This document shows positions 1 through 11,800 of a DNA stretch of 64,000 bases, one piece after another. Positions within the stretch are counted from its first letter, which is position 1. Every line of letters starts with the position of its first letter. The position numbers and the translations under genes were made by a program. The DNA is from Haliclona indistincta (lineage: Eukaryota; Porifera; Demospongiae; Haplosclerida; Chalinidae), in assembly GCA_964017065.1 (NCBI GenBank), contig OZ024791.1, forward strand, positions 9,093,322 through 9,157,321, read 5' to 3'. Under the pieces are notes generated by a model. The model saw nothing but the letters and a program-made list of their open reading frames with translations. It did not search any database and was not told the DNA's origin.

Positions 1-967
1 AGGGACTAGTGCCACTTTGCCACTTCCTGGAAAATATCCATATTTGCCTGTTTTAACTTTAATATCCTGGAAAATATCCATATTTTCCTGTGTATATGGG
101 ATATATACCATGCCATTTTCCTTTGATCTTTGGGTGTGGTGGGGTACAACCACTGATAACCAACAATAAACATTGATAACCAAGAATAACCGCTGATAAC
201 CAGCGATAACCACCGATAACAACTGATAACCATCAATAACCACTGGTAACCAAGAATTACCAAGAATAACCACTGATAACCAAGGATAACCACTGATAAC
301 CAACAATAACCACTGATAACCAACGATAACCACTCATAACCAAGAATAACCACTGATAACCAACGATAACAACTGATAACCAACAATAACCACTGAAAAC
401 CACCCATAACCACTGATAACCAACGATAACCACTCATAACCAACAATAACCACTGATAACCAACGATAACCAACTATAACCACTGATAACCTATGATAAA
501 CACTGATAACCTAGAATAACCACTGATAACCAGCGATAATCCCTGATAACCAATTATATCCACTGATAACCAACAATAACCCCTGATAACCCAGAATAAC
601 CACTGATAACCAAGAATAACCACTGACAACCTACAATAACCATTAATAACCAACAGTAACCACTGATAACCAACGATAACCACTGATAACCAACGATAAC
701 CGCTGATAACCAAAAATAACCTCTGATAACCAACAATAACCAATAATAACCAACTTTAACCACTGATAACAAACAATAACCACTGATAACCAACAATAAC
801 CACTGATAACCAACGATAACCACTGTTGTACCCCACCACACCCAAAGATCAAAGGAAAATAGCATGGTATATATCCCATATACACAGGAAAATATGGATA
901 TTTTCCAGGATATTAAAGTTAAAACAGGCAAATATGGATATTTTCCAGGAAGTGGCACTAATCCCTT
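1..967. mobile_element. Foldback/TIR element with minisatellite interior
   Basis: The first 150 bases reappear as reverse complement at 825-967. The shared arm includes the pair of TCCTGGAAAATATCCATATT-type blocks, the GGGATATATACCATG stretch and GTGGGGTACAAC next to the interior. The left arm has a small extra duplication (TTTGCCAC). Everything between the arms (151-824) is the same 10-bp minisatellite that fills most of the window. There is no coding capacity. The left end lies at or before base 1, so a target-site duplication cannot be checked. The structure fits a non-autonomous foldback or MITE-like element; the superfamily is unknown. Confidence 0.85.
151..824. repeat. 10-bp minisatellite array 1 (inside foldback element)
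   Basis: A run of decamers of the form CCACTGATAA, CCAACAATAA, CCAACGATAA and CCAAGAATAA, all in the same orientation as the large arrays. It is bounded on both sides by the inverted arms of the foldback element. Confidence 0.97.
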
Positions 968-1333
968 GTCCACACCTGCCCACCCGGCGAAAGTGAATGG
1001 AGCTTTATACCCCACAAAATAGCAGATACTAGTGGGCCATCGTCAATAAATTATCAATAAATTTTTGGTGCACGTGTTACCCTTTGGGAAAGGTCAGCCA
1101 GCATTGCTGCCTGAAAGCCAAGTTACCGTGCGTTTTAGCTGCACAAAAGTTGACGCCAGGCTTCGTTTGTCGCCCAACTTGAACATGGGCATTCGCCATT
1201 GTTGACCTGGCGAGTGTGCGCTTGGAGGCGAGTGCCCTGGGCTCCCATCACTCGTAGATCTTTGCTTACAAGCTACAGAACAGCTACGAGCAGCTACAAA
1301 CATCACGAGAAGACTAGTGGTGGGGTACAAGTC
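968..1333. other. Unassigned sequence between foldback element and palindrome
   Basis: No convincing gene. It is mostly single-copy-looking sequence. The phrase GTGGGGTACAA near 1321 echoes the inner end of the foldback arm, which suggests remnants of related elements. Confidence 0.5.
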
Positions 1334-1470
1334 AGTTAACTCCCGGTCTCTTCGGCGATCGGGATAATACCTCGGTGTTTAATTATGCCATCCTCGGGCT
1401 CCGCCCTCGGACAGCATAATTAACCACCTCGGTATATATCCCGTATCGCCTCAGAGACCGGGAGTTAACT
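1334..1470. repeat. Palindromic element P1
   Basis: An imperfect palindrome of about 137 bp that begins and ends with AGTTAACTCCCGGTCTC-type sequence and its complement. The apex is CCTCGGGCTCCGCCCTCGG (1392-1410). It has no coding capacity and is followed almost immediately by a minisatellite array. The apex resembles those of P2-P5 although the arms differ. Confidence 0.85.
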
Positions 1471-1473
1471 ATT

Positions 1474-1806
1474 ACATAACCAATTTTAACCACTGATAAC
1501 CAACAATAACCACTGATAACCAACGATAACCACTGATAACCAACTATAACCACTGATAACCAACGATAACCAAGAAAAACCAACTATAACCTGTGATCAC
1601 CAACGATAACCACTGATAACCAACTATAACCACTGATAACCAACGATAACCAAGAAAAACCAACAATAACCACTGATAACCAACAATAACTACTGATAAC
1701 CAACGATAACCAATGATAACCAACAATAACCAAGAATAACCAACTTTAACCACTGATAACCAACAATAACCACTGATAACCAACAATAAATACTGATAAC
1801 CAACGC
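1474..1806. repeat. 10-bp minisatellite array 2
   Basis: About 33 decamers (CCACTGATAA, CCAACAATAA, CCAAGAAAAA and so on) directly after palindrome P1. It ends abruptly at the CAACGCAGTG junction. Confidence 0.97.
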
Positions 1807-2508
1807 AGTGAAAACCGTTTATTAACTTAATTATCAAGCAGTTGCTCCCCCTTTTTTGGGCTAGTTATAATTCTAATGCACCCATCCTTAGCCGATTATG
1901 TGCGAAATTATTAGAGCCCACGCCCTACCGTATAGCAGTATTAATTTAAAGCACGCAGTAAAATTTCAAAAAATGCAATTCAAAAGGTCATACCTCGTGA
2001 ACGCTTCATCTGCTGTATGAAGAAGTATTTGTGAACTAGAAGAACGATGACTGTGTTATCTGTTGGTCATACGATCGAGAGCGTTGACTCAGTTGTAGTA
2101 GAACTATCACCGTCGGCGTCACGCAAACAAGTAAGTATTTACGTGCGTGTAGCTGACCTTTGTTTGTTAAGCTTAAAACTATTGTTACCAAGGAGATCAT
2201 AGCTTTACTAAGTGTTAGGTAGGCTATAGTACAGCCAAGAAGCTTTTGTTTACTCTACAACAATGGTTTTAGCCTACAGTCTGCTATACAACTTGTCCCG
2301 TGTGCTAGCCCGTGTGGACGTCTACCAGAACACAAGTATTTATGGTGAACACGCACATCTCACTCGTTCTGTTGGATTGCTAGGACCTGTTCCACTACAC
2401 TACCAATCAAGCAATGAAGATTGAACATTATTTACGAAGGTAATACTTTGACTATTGCTGTGGTAATACTTGACTAATACTGTAGGGTATGACTGTGTGT
2501 ATGCAATG
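1807..2508. other. No gene seen; flank 3' of the piggyBac gene
   Basis: About 700 bp with no open frame or repeat I can assign. It lies downstream of the piggyBac coding end (minus strand), so it may hold that transposon's 3' end. I did not find a clear TTAA-flanked terminus. Confidence 0.4.
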
Positions 2509-3220
2509 CTAGATGTGATGCTGAGTGTGCCACTTCAAGAAGCAGTCTGATGCATCCCCAGTATGGCAAAGCCAAACTGAGCACTCTTGGCAATACCATG
2601 TTGAGGTAGCACTGATGTTTCTGGTAGCGTGGAGTGCACAGCGACCTCTTTTCCGTATAGCCTGGTTGCCTTCATCAGGCATTGTCATTGGGAAGTGACG
2701 GTATGGCAGTGTGTGTATGACCATCCCTTTTCGACTACGTCGTCGACGACTGCAGTACTCTCCGATCAGTTCTTTTGCCAGCTGTATGCGAAAACTCTTG
2801 TAATCGCCGAAAGGGCAAGCTGGACTAAAGTCTTTCATCAAAATGTAAGAATTTGTGATTGTCACATCAAGCAGGAACGTGTATACATATTTGTAGAACT
2901 TTCTGCTCTTGGTTCTGCAGCTATAGTACCCACGGAGCTGATCCCCACGATCGACGCCTCCCATGAACTTGTTGTACCTGATGATGCTCTCGGGACAACT
3001 AATTGGTACTCTAGAGCCATCTTGTAGCCTTCTCTGTATAGTACCACTTTCATCTGGTTGCAGACAGTGGACATGACCATCACCGTTTTCCGATCCATCC
3101 ATGCCGATGCTGACAGCTGACCTTTTTGTACAGTCACGAAGTCACCCGTAAAAGGTTAGCAACAAACATCTAAGATTGGTAAGGGTTACAATAAAAGAAT
3201 GTACATGTACTACGTATACG

Positions 3221-3352
3221 TTATACCATGCCTACCCGTGGTGTATCACAAATACACGAAGCAATAACTATTAATCCCGAGGGCGTAGCCCGAGGGATTA
3301 ATGGTTATTGCTGAGTGTATTCATGATACACCACCAGGTAGGCATGGTATAA
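3221..3352. repeat. Palindromic element P2
   Basis: Arms begin TTATACCATGCCTACC and end in the complement GGTAGGCATGGTATAA. The apex is CCCGAGGGCGTAGCCCGAGG near 3276-3296. It lies inside the large piggyBac intron. Confidence 0.88.
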
Positions 3353-3539
3353 CTGACTTGTACCATGGCAACCACAAGGCCCACTGATGTCTGTAGGTTT
3401 CTATAGGATAAATAAGGGCGACTTGCGCACTCTTTATAGTTTACTGGTGAGGTTGACTCGCAACTCTCACCCCTTCCTATTTTTCTCTCTGGAAGGTAGA
3501 TCATTTCTATGATCTTTTTTGCCCAGTGGGAGTCATGTG

Positions 3540-3640
3540 ACTTCCCGTGGAATATCAAGATATACCACAGGAAATCACATGATAAACCGTGGAATATCTA
3601 GTTATTCCACAGGAAATCATGTGACTTTCCGTGGTATATC
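3540..3640. repeat. Short inverted and direct repeats
   Basis: The motifs CCGTGGAATATC, TTCCACAGGAAATCA and CATGTGACTT occur in both orientations here and give several small hairpins. No gene is present. This is probably another fragmentary foldback sequence next to P3. Confidence 0.5.
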
Positions 3641-3696
3641 TGAAATACACCACTGGCGGTGCCTTTGAAAATAAGGCTTCCTATGGTACAAATGTA

Positions 3697-3797
3697 GGTT
3701 ATACACCGAGGTGGAGGTAAATATGGGAATTTGGATACCGAGGGCGAAGCCCGAGTAATCCAAATTCCCATATTTACCGACAACGAGGTGTATAACC
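3697..3797. repeat. Palindromic element P3
   Basis: Arms start GGTTATACACCGAGGT and end in CGAGGTGTATAACC. The inner arm is ATATGGGAATTTGGAT and its complement. The apex is CCGAGGGCGAAGCCCGAG (3738-3755). A TATATGGGAATTTGAATACC fragment also occurs at about 5478-5500, beyond the recombinase gene, so that gene is bracketed by related sequence. Confidence 0.87.
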
Positions 3798-3827
3798 GGT
3801 TTAAACCATGATGCCGATTAGCGCATT

Positions 3828-3905
3828 AGTACATTATTGCGCAACTACAAGCTGCATTGCGCAATAATCCACGTTGAACAAGCAAAATTGCGCAATAGTA
3901 CACGC
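3828..3905. repeat. TTGCGCAAT-type motif cluster upstream of recombinase
   Basis: Three ATTGCGCAA-type motifs lie within about 80 bp (ATTATTGCGCAAC, CATTGCGCAATAA, AATTGCGCAATAG). A related GTGCAATAGTACT follows the gene near 5463. TTTAAACCATGAT just upstream (about 3801) has an inverted match, ATCATGGTTTAAA, near 5527. These could be terminal or subterminal sites of the recombinase-bearing element. Confidence 0.45.
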
Positions 3906-3991
3906 GACTATTAAAGGAGACCAGCGCGTGTTGCTGTACCGCATTCTCCAGTGACTCCACGCTCCCTTCACACACGCTCGGGCCACGACTC

Positions 3992-5419
3992 ATGGATTTC
4001 GAAGACGAAATATTTCTTGCTGCTTCGCAAATGTACGAGAAAGAAGTAGAGCTGAGAGAGAAGTATGGCTTTATGGGAGAAGAAGACTTTACTCTGGATC
4101 GCTTGCTTGCAGATATCGATGTACCACCGCCCCAACAGTACCATACCCAAGAGAACGCAGATGCCGTTAGCAGTTCACCTCTGAGACCAACACGATTTGC
4201 TGCTCCAGTCAGTGAAGAAGACCTTCTTAAGAAAATAACTGGCTCTATTCCAAAGGCTACGCGGAAGAGTACAGCCTGGGCAACAACCACTTGGAAAGAT
4301 TGGGCTACTAATAGGCAGACAGCAGGCAATGAGTTTCCTCCAAAGCTATCAGAGATCACTAATGAACGTCTCAATTACTGGTTATCCAGATTTGTAGTCG
4401 AGGTTCGGAACAAGCAAGGTCTTGAATACCAAGGTGGTTCTTTGTACAGCCTTTGTGCTGGTGTGCAATGGCAAGTTCGATCTGAACGTCGCGTTCTCGC
4501 AGATTAAAGACAAATAGATGACGTTGATATATTCAAGTATAGTTCATTTGCCTACTTTCGGAGTGTTCTAGATTCTGTGCTAAAAGACCTACACAAACAA
4601 GGAATTGGAACAACTACCAAGCGAGCAGACTGCATCTCTGAAGACATCGAAGAGAAGCTATGGGAGGAGAATGTACTCGGAGATGACACACCGGCTAAGC
4701 TAGTTGATACTCTTGTGTTCTGCTTTGGTTTGAATTTCGCTTTAAGGAGTGGACAGGAGCATCGAGACCTACGTCCCGACATGCTGCAGCTGGTAACACC
4801 ACCTGATGCTACAGCCTATCTTATCTACACTGAATCAGGGTCGAAGAATCGGCAAGGTGGCTTAAATGAACGGAAAGTCACAAACAAGTCGGTAAAGTGT
4901 TTTGCCAATGTTGCTGATCCAAAGAGATGCTGTATTCGACTGTACCAGAAGTATATGGCATTGCGACCTAAAGATTCACCAAAAGATGTGTTCTATCTGA
5001 AGCCATTTGCCAAACCATGTCAAGATTGTTGGTACTACAATCGTGCAATCGGGCACAATGTACTGGGAAATACTGTCAAGAGACTATGTGCCGCAATAGG
5101 AGTTGAAGGGAACTTTACTAACCACTCCCTACGGAGAACATGTGCTACTAGACTTTTTCAAGCTGGAGTTGATGAGCAGCAGATAATGGGTATAACTGGT
5201 CATCGTACTACAAATGCTGTACGGCTCTACAAAGAGATATCACAGGAACAGGAAGAGAATTCGAGCAAGATTTTACAAATGGCAAAGAAGGCGAAGCCGT
5301 CTAGTGAAGAAAGTAAAGATTGCAAGACTACAAAACTGCTGACCAGTAGCTCGATGAACCTTAGTAGTGTTCCAGTGTACAATTTTACTTCTTGTTCAGT
5401 TGTATTTCACAATAATTGA
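3992..5419 (+). pseudogene. Crypton-like tyrosine recombinase, one in-frame stop
   Basis: A single reading frame of 475 codons plus stop from ATG 3992, interrupted only by TAA at 4505-4507 (codon 172). The frame is otherwise open on both sides. The C-terminal half matches the DUF3504/Crypton-type tyrosine recombinase pattern. It shows an Arg in NFALRSGQEHR (about 4731-4763), the HxxR box as NHSLRRT (about 5118-5138), a following His in TGHRTT (about 5195-5210), and a candidate nucleophile Tyr in VRLYKE (about 5219-5236). All catalytic positions look present, unlike the domesticated vertebrate relatives. The N-terminal part is acidic and helical, with no motif I can name. The strand is opposite to the surrounding piggyBac gene, and the copy lies in that gene's large intron. 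TTGCGCAAT-type motifs recur just upstream (3835-3900), and TGTGCAATAGTAC follows the gene. It could be an active relative with a sequencing error, but a recently inactivated copy is likelier. Confidence 0.83.
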
Positions 5420-6724
5420 TGACTGTATGAGAATTGCAAAGTATTGTGTGAAAAGTGATTGTGCAATAGTACTAGGTGTATATGGGAATTTGAATACCTC
5501 ATCAAATCAAAGGGAATTATTCATATCATGGTTTAAAAGCTGTTATGATTATTGAAACTTTATGTGGAAGTTGAGAAATAAAGATCCATACCTGTTCTCA
5601 AGCTGTACTGTTTTCAGTAACTCTGGAAACCCCTTGCGATCTTTACGAGCTGTTCCGCAACTGTATATGTCCTTCACTAGTAGATCTTGCAGCAGCTTTT
5701 CAGCAGTGAAAAAGTTATCAAAGAACACATGATGATTCTTTTTCTGTAAGTGATCTGTGAGCTCCTTCACGACTCTCTGTCCAAGGTCTTTTTCTCCACT
5801 CCCCACTTTCCCAGTGTATACCTGGAACTTCTGAAAGAAGCCGTTGTGGCTGTCTCCTAGTACCCACACCTGTGTTTTGTAGTTAATGTTATTTTTTGAG
5901 GGAAGGATGATGATGTGTTGTAAGATACATTATTGTGTGCACAAGTATATCATGTGCAAACCCTAACGATGTATTGTTTGCCTAGTAATGCCATAATTTT
6001 TATTAGTGTGTAAAATCACCTTGATTCCTCTTTTGATAGGTTTCATCGGCATGTACTGCTTGATAGATGAATGCCCGGTGAACTTAATCATCGCCTCATC
6101 GACTGCTACCTCTTTGTGGGGCTCATAGAGATCAACAAACGACTGTGAAAAATGGTCGATAATTGGGCGCACCTTTCCCAACCAATCGTACCCAGGTGAT
6201 CCTCGCGACGGAAGGCTGGTGTTGTCTACAAAGTGCAAATAACGAGATATTTCTCGGAATCGATCTCTCGAGATTCTGTCTGCAATGGCAGGATAGTGCA
6301 GGACAGGATCTGTGCTCCAGTAATTGTCTAGAGCTGGGTGTATGGTAATTCCCATCAGGATGCAGAAACCGATGTAAGCTCTAAGCTCTTCACTGGTGAT
6401 CTTATCCCATTTATTGTACTTCTCTTCTCCCATTGTCTGTTTAGCAAACAGGTTTGTCTGGGCTACAATCTGGTCTAAGAATGGCTCAGTGAACATCAAG
6501 CTGAATATCTCAGATGCAGTCTCGGGGACTGGCACAGTTGGACCAACATAGCTGCTAAAACTTTTGATGGTAAATGATTGAAGTGTGGTGGACCATGAAT
6601 TAGTAGGGGGGTGAGCTTGGTGTAGAGGAGATGGGGCTGTTTGTTGTTGAGTTCTGCGGCGATCAGATGGGGTTTGTTGTTGGGTAGTGGGTTGACGGGT
6701 TCGGCGGCGGCGAGGAGTTGCGGT

Positions 6725-7175
6725 AGTTAGCTGTTGAGCGGAGGGTGGGTGGCGAGGAGTTGCGGTGGTTCGCTGTTGAGCGGAGGATGGGTGGAGAGGA
6801 GTTGCGCTAGTTTGCTGTTGAGCGGAGGGTGGGTGGCGAGGAGTTGCGGTTGTTCGCTGTTGAGCGGAGGATGGGTGGAGAGGAGTTGCGCTAGTTTGCT
6901 GTTGAGCGGAGGGTGGGTGGCGAGGAGTTGCGGTGGTTCGCTGTTGACGCGGAGGATGGGTGGAGAGGAGTTGCACTAGTTTGCTGTTGAGCGGAGGGTG
7001 GGTGGAGAGGAGTTGCGCTAGTTTGCTGTTGAGCGGAGGGTGGGTGGAGAGGAGTTGCGCTAGTTTGCTGTTGAGCGGAGGGTGGGTGGAGAGGAGTTGC
7101 GCTTGTTTGCTGTTGAGCGGAGTGTGGGCGGAGAGGTGTTGGGATTTGTTGCTGTTGAGCAGAGGGTGTGTGAGT
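6725..7175 (-). repeat. 42-bp coding minisatellite in piggyBac exon 1
   Basis: About ten copies of a 42-bp unit encoding 14 residues such as SAQQQTSATPLHPP, alternating with SAQQRTTATPRHPP-like variants. The unit length is a multiple of three, so the frame would be kept. The copy near 6950 has one extra base (GTTGACGCGG versus GTTGAGCGG) that breaks the frame. Confidence 0.92.
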
Positions 7176-7466
7176 TTGGTTGGGAGGAATTGAGATATGT
7201 TGAGCAGGGAGTGGAACACTTACAAGTAACTGTGCAGGTTGAATAATTCTACTGTCACTTTGCTCTTCTTCCAGGTCATTGAAATAATCAGTTTGCAGAG
7301 GAGAAATGGGGATATCTTCAGCACGGTTCTCATTCCTGTTTTCATCACTGTCGTCACCATCGTCAAACTCGTCGTCACTTCCTGGCATCATTGGCTCATC
7401 AAAATCTTCACAGTCTATCTCATTCAGCACCTCTTCAACTGTCATATACCTAGCTCTCTTTGCCAT

Positions 7467-7782
7467 CACTAACACAGTATTGTGTGTTAGATACGTAATA
7501 ATGAGTTGAATTGTAATGGTAGTGCTAAACGTGCTTATGTTGTAAAATGCTAACATTGGCTTGTAATAAATAGTTTACCTTGCAAGACAGATTGCGCAAA
7601 TAGTTTATATAGAAGCCTTAGTGGAGAACTACCAAGAGGGAAGCTGTGAACACTAACACGACTTCTGGTAGCTTGAAAAAGCCGTGCGCGTTGAACTGCA
7701 TGTATAATACTAGCTGCTGTAGCAACGGTACGGCAGCTAGTCGCAGCAACGGTACGGCTGTAGCAACGGTACGGCAGCTACA
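7467..7782. other. Gene-free stretch with GCAACGGTACGGC repeats
   Basis: This holds the 5' flank of the piggyBac gene. Near 7720-7782, three direct copies of GCAACGGTACGGC abut the start of the next minisatellite array. No promoter could be assigned with confidence. Confidence 0.55.
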
Positions 7783-8506
7783 ACGATAACCACTGTTAAC
7801 CAACAATAACCAAGAATAACAAACGATAACCACTGATAACCAACAATAACAAGTGATTACCAACGATAAGCAACGATAACCACTGTTAACCAAGATTAAC
7901 CAAGAATAACCAACGATAACCACTGATAACCAACGATAACCAAGAATAACCAAGAATAACCAACAATAACCACTGGTAACCAACAATAACAACTGATAAC
8001 CAACGATAACCAATGATAACCAACAATAACCAAGAATAACCAACTTTAACCACTGATAACCAGTAATAACAGCTGATAACCTACGATAACCACTGATAAC
8101 CAACGATAACCGCTGATAACCAACAATAACCACTGATGACCAACAATAACCAAGAATAACCTACTTTAACCACTGATAACCAACATTAACCAATGATAAC
8201 CAACAATAACCACTGATAACCGCCGATTACCAAGAATAACCACTGATAACCTAGAATAACCACTGATAACCAACGATAACCACTGATAACCAACATATAA
8301 CCTCTGATAACCAACAATAACCACTGATAACCAACGATAACCAAGATTAACAAACTAAAACCACTGATAACCAGCAATAACAACTGATAACCAACGATAA
8401 GCAACGATAACCACTGTTAACCAACAATAACCAAGAATAACCAACATAAACCAGTGATAACCAACGATAACCAAGAATAACCAACAATTACCTCTAAATA
8501 CCAACA
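7783..8506. repeat. 10-bp minisatellite array 3
   Basis: About 72 decamers of the CCANNNATAA family in the same orientation as all other arrays. It ends at CCAACAATATGTATTAG, next to palindrome P4. Confidence 0.97.
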
Positions 8507-8513
8507 ATATGTA

Positions 8514-8677
8514 TTAGTTATTGCCCTCACACGAGGGAAATAACCGACATTAATGACCGCGGGCAAGTCGGTTGCCCGAGCTACGGTCGAGGGCGCAGCC
8601 CGTGACTGTACGAGGGCAGCCGACTTTCCCGAGGTCATTAATTACGGTTATTGCCCGAGTTGTGTAGGGCAATTAAT
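8514..8677. repeat. Palindromic element P4
   Basis: Arms run from TTAGTTATTGCCCTCACAC to the complementary GTGTAGGGCAATTAAT. The inner arms contain CATTAATGACCGCGGGCAAGT and its imperfect complement. The apex is GAGGGCGCAGCCCG (about 8589-8602). It splits the array into parts 3 and 4. Confidence 0.82.
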
Positions 8678-8845
8678 GATTTATTACATTGTTCATCACT
8701 GTGAGCGCAATAACATCGCGAACTTTTCAAACTCGCAAAGACGCAACGGTCTGTTGCTATAGAAGACGCTACGGATGGTCAATATCCTACATTAATGCCT
8801 TCGAATAGAGCAATCTGATTGGTATAAGATGACGTACTATGTAAT
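8678..8845. other. Unique spacer between palindrome P4 and array 4
   Basis: About 170 bp with no gene. Nothing recognisable beyond a moderate-complexity sequence ending at GTACTATGTAATAACAACTG, where the decamer array resumes. Confidence 0.5.
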
Positions 8846-11800
8846 AACAACTGATAACCAACGATAACCAATGATAACCAAGAATAACCAAGAATAACCA
8901 TCTTTAACCACTGATAACCCTCAATAACCATTGATAACCAACTATAACAACTGATAACCAACGATAACCACTGATAACCAGCGATAACCGCTGATAACCA
9001 AAAATAACCACTGATAACCAACAATAACCAAGAATAACCAACTTTAACCACTGATAACCAACAATAACCTCTGATAACCATCAATACCCACTGATAACCA
9101 CGATAACCAACTATAACCAACAATAACCAAGAATAACCCACAATAACCAGTGGTAACATAAGATAACCACTGATAATCAACAGTAACCACTGATAACCAG
9201 CGATAACCACTGATAACCAACGATAACCACTGATAACCAACAATAACCACTGATAATCAAGAACAACCACTGATAACTAACGATAACCAAGAATAACCAA
9301 CTATAAACAAGAATAACCTACAATAACCACTGATAACTGACAATAACCACTGATAACCAACAATAACCAAGAATAACTAACATTAACCAAGAATAACCAA
9401 CAAAAACCACTGATAACCAACAATAACCTCAGATAACCAACAATAACCACTAATATCCAACGATAACCACTGATAACCAAATATAACCAATGATAACCAA
9501 AAATAACCACTGATAACCAACGATAACCAAGAATAACCAACCATAACCAAGAATAATCAACTAAAACCACTGTTAACCAACAATAACCACTGATAACCAA
9601 CGATAACCAAGAATAACCAACAATAAACAAGAATAACCAACAATAACCACTGGTAACCAACTATAACCACTGATAACCAACGATAACAACTGATAACCAA
9701 AATTAACCACTGATAACCAATGATAACCACTGATGACCAATGATAACCACTGATAACCACTGATAACCACAGATAACCAACGATAACCACTGATAACCAA
9801 CGATAACCACTGATAACCACTGATAACCAACGAAAACCACTGATAACCAACAATAACCACTGATAACCAACGATAACCAAGAATAACCAACAATAACCAC
9901 TGATAACCAACAATAACCACTGATAACCAACAATAACCACTGATAACCAACTAATACCAGTGATAACCAAGTATAACCACTGATAACCAAGAATAACAAC
10001 TGCTAACCAACGATAACCAACTATAACCTACAATAACCAAGCATAAGCAACAATAACCACTGATGACCAACAATAACCACTGATAACCAACGATAACCAA
10101 GAATAACAAAGAATAACCACTGATAACCAACAATAACCACTGACAACCAACAATAACCGCTGATAATCAACGATTACCAAGAATAAACAACAAAAACCAA
10201 GTATAACCAACAATAACATATGAGAACCAACAATAACCATTGATAACCAAGAGTAACAATTGATAACCAACAATAACCAAGAATAACCAACAATAACCAA
10301 GAATAACCAACAATAACCACTGATAACCAACGTTAACCACTGATAACCAATAATAACCACTGATAACCTTGAATAACCACTGGTGACCAACAATAACCAC
10401 TGATAAACAACTATAACCACTGATAACAAAGAATAACACTGATAACCAAGAATAACCACTGATAACCAAGAATAACCACTGATAACCAACGATAACCACT
10501 GATAACCAACGTTAACCACTGATAACCAACATTAACCACTGATAACCAACGATAACCACTGATAACCAACGATAACCACTGATAACCACTGATAACCAAC
10601 GAAAACCACTGATAACCAAGTATAACCACTGATAACCAGTGAAAACCAACAATAACAACTGCTAAACAAGAATAACCACTGATAACCAAGAATAACCACT
10701 GATAACCAACGATAACCAAGAATAACCAACAATAAGAAAGAATAGCCAACAATAACCACTGTTAACCAACAATAACCACTGATAACCAACAATAACCACT
10801 GATAACCAAGAATAACCACTGATAACCAATGATAACCACTGATAACCAACTATAACCACTGATAACCAACGATAACCAAGAATAACGAACAATAACCAAG
10901 AAGAACCACCGATAACCAACAATAACCACTGATAAGCAACGATAACCAAGAATAACATACATTAACCACTGGTAACCAACAGTAACCACTGATAACCAAC
11001 AATAACCACTGATAAACAGCAATAACCACAGATAACCAAGAATAACCACTGATAACATACAACAACCACTGACAACCAACAATAACCACTGATAACCAAC
11101 GATAAACTAGAATAACCAATAATCACCACTGGTATCCAACAATAACCACTGTTAACCAACAATAACCACTGGTAACCAACAATAACCACTGATAACCAAC
11201 AATAACCACTGATAACCAAGAATAACCACTGATAACCAACAATAACCACTGATAACCAACGACAACCACTGATAACCAACGATAACCACAGATAACCAAC
11301 GGTAACCACTGATAACCACTGATAACCAACAATAACCACTTTTAACCAAATATCACCACTGATAACCACTGATATTCAACAATAACCACTGATAACCAAC
11401 GATAACGACTGATAACCAACGATAACCTCTGATAACCAACGATATCCACTGATAACTAACGATAACCACTGATAACCATCAATAACCACTAATATCCAGC
11501 GATTACCACTGATAACCAAGAACAACCACTGATATTCAAAAATAACCACTGATAAACAACGATAACCAAGAATAACCAAACATAACCAAGAATAACCAAC
11601 AAAAACCACTGATAACCAACAATAACCACTGATAACAACGATAACCAAGTATAACCAACAATAAACAAGAATAACCAACAATAATCACTGGTGACCAACT
11701 ATAACCACTGATAACCAACAATAAGAACTGATAACCAACTATAACCACTGATAACCAACGATAACCACTGATGAACAACGATAACCACTGATAACCACTG

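Larger units (their letters stand above)
2509..7466 (-). pseudogene. piggyBac-type transposase gene, split and frameshifted
   Basis: A DDE_Tnp_1_7 (piggyBac/PGBD) transposase gene. Exon 1 is 6020-7466, with the ATG at 7464-7466. It has an acidic N-terminus, then 14-residue Q/T/P repeats, then the domain with the first catalytic Asp in AVDEAMIKF. Exon 2 (5592-5869) joins in frame (GIK/VWVLGD) and carries the second Asp in VFFDNFFTA. The 3' part (2509 to about 3137) has GDFVTVQKG, the third Asp in NKFMGGVDRGDQ, and a Cys/His-rich tail (CALH, CQEC, LCH, CF, KWH) like the zinc-binding end of the family. Two breaks are visible. One extra base near 6950 shifts frame inside the coding repeat. A second frameshift near 3040-3060 separates the MVMST segment from the PDESGTIQRR segment. 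The intron between exon 2 and the 3' part is about 2.4 kb and holds other elements. The 3' acceptor could not be fixed. Likely non-functional unless the breaks are assembly errors. Confidence 0.9.

Noticed and set aside
2629..3027. Plus-strand 132-codon frame
   Set aside because: Antisense of the piggyBac 3' part, which has family motifs on the minus strand.
6734..7193. Plus-strand frames rich in SGGWVERSC
   Set aside because: Antisense shadow of the 42-bp coding repeat in the piggyBac gene.
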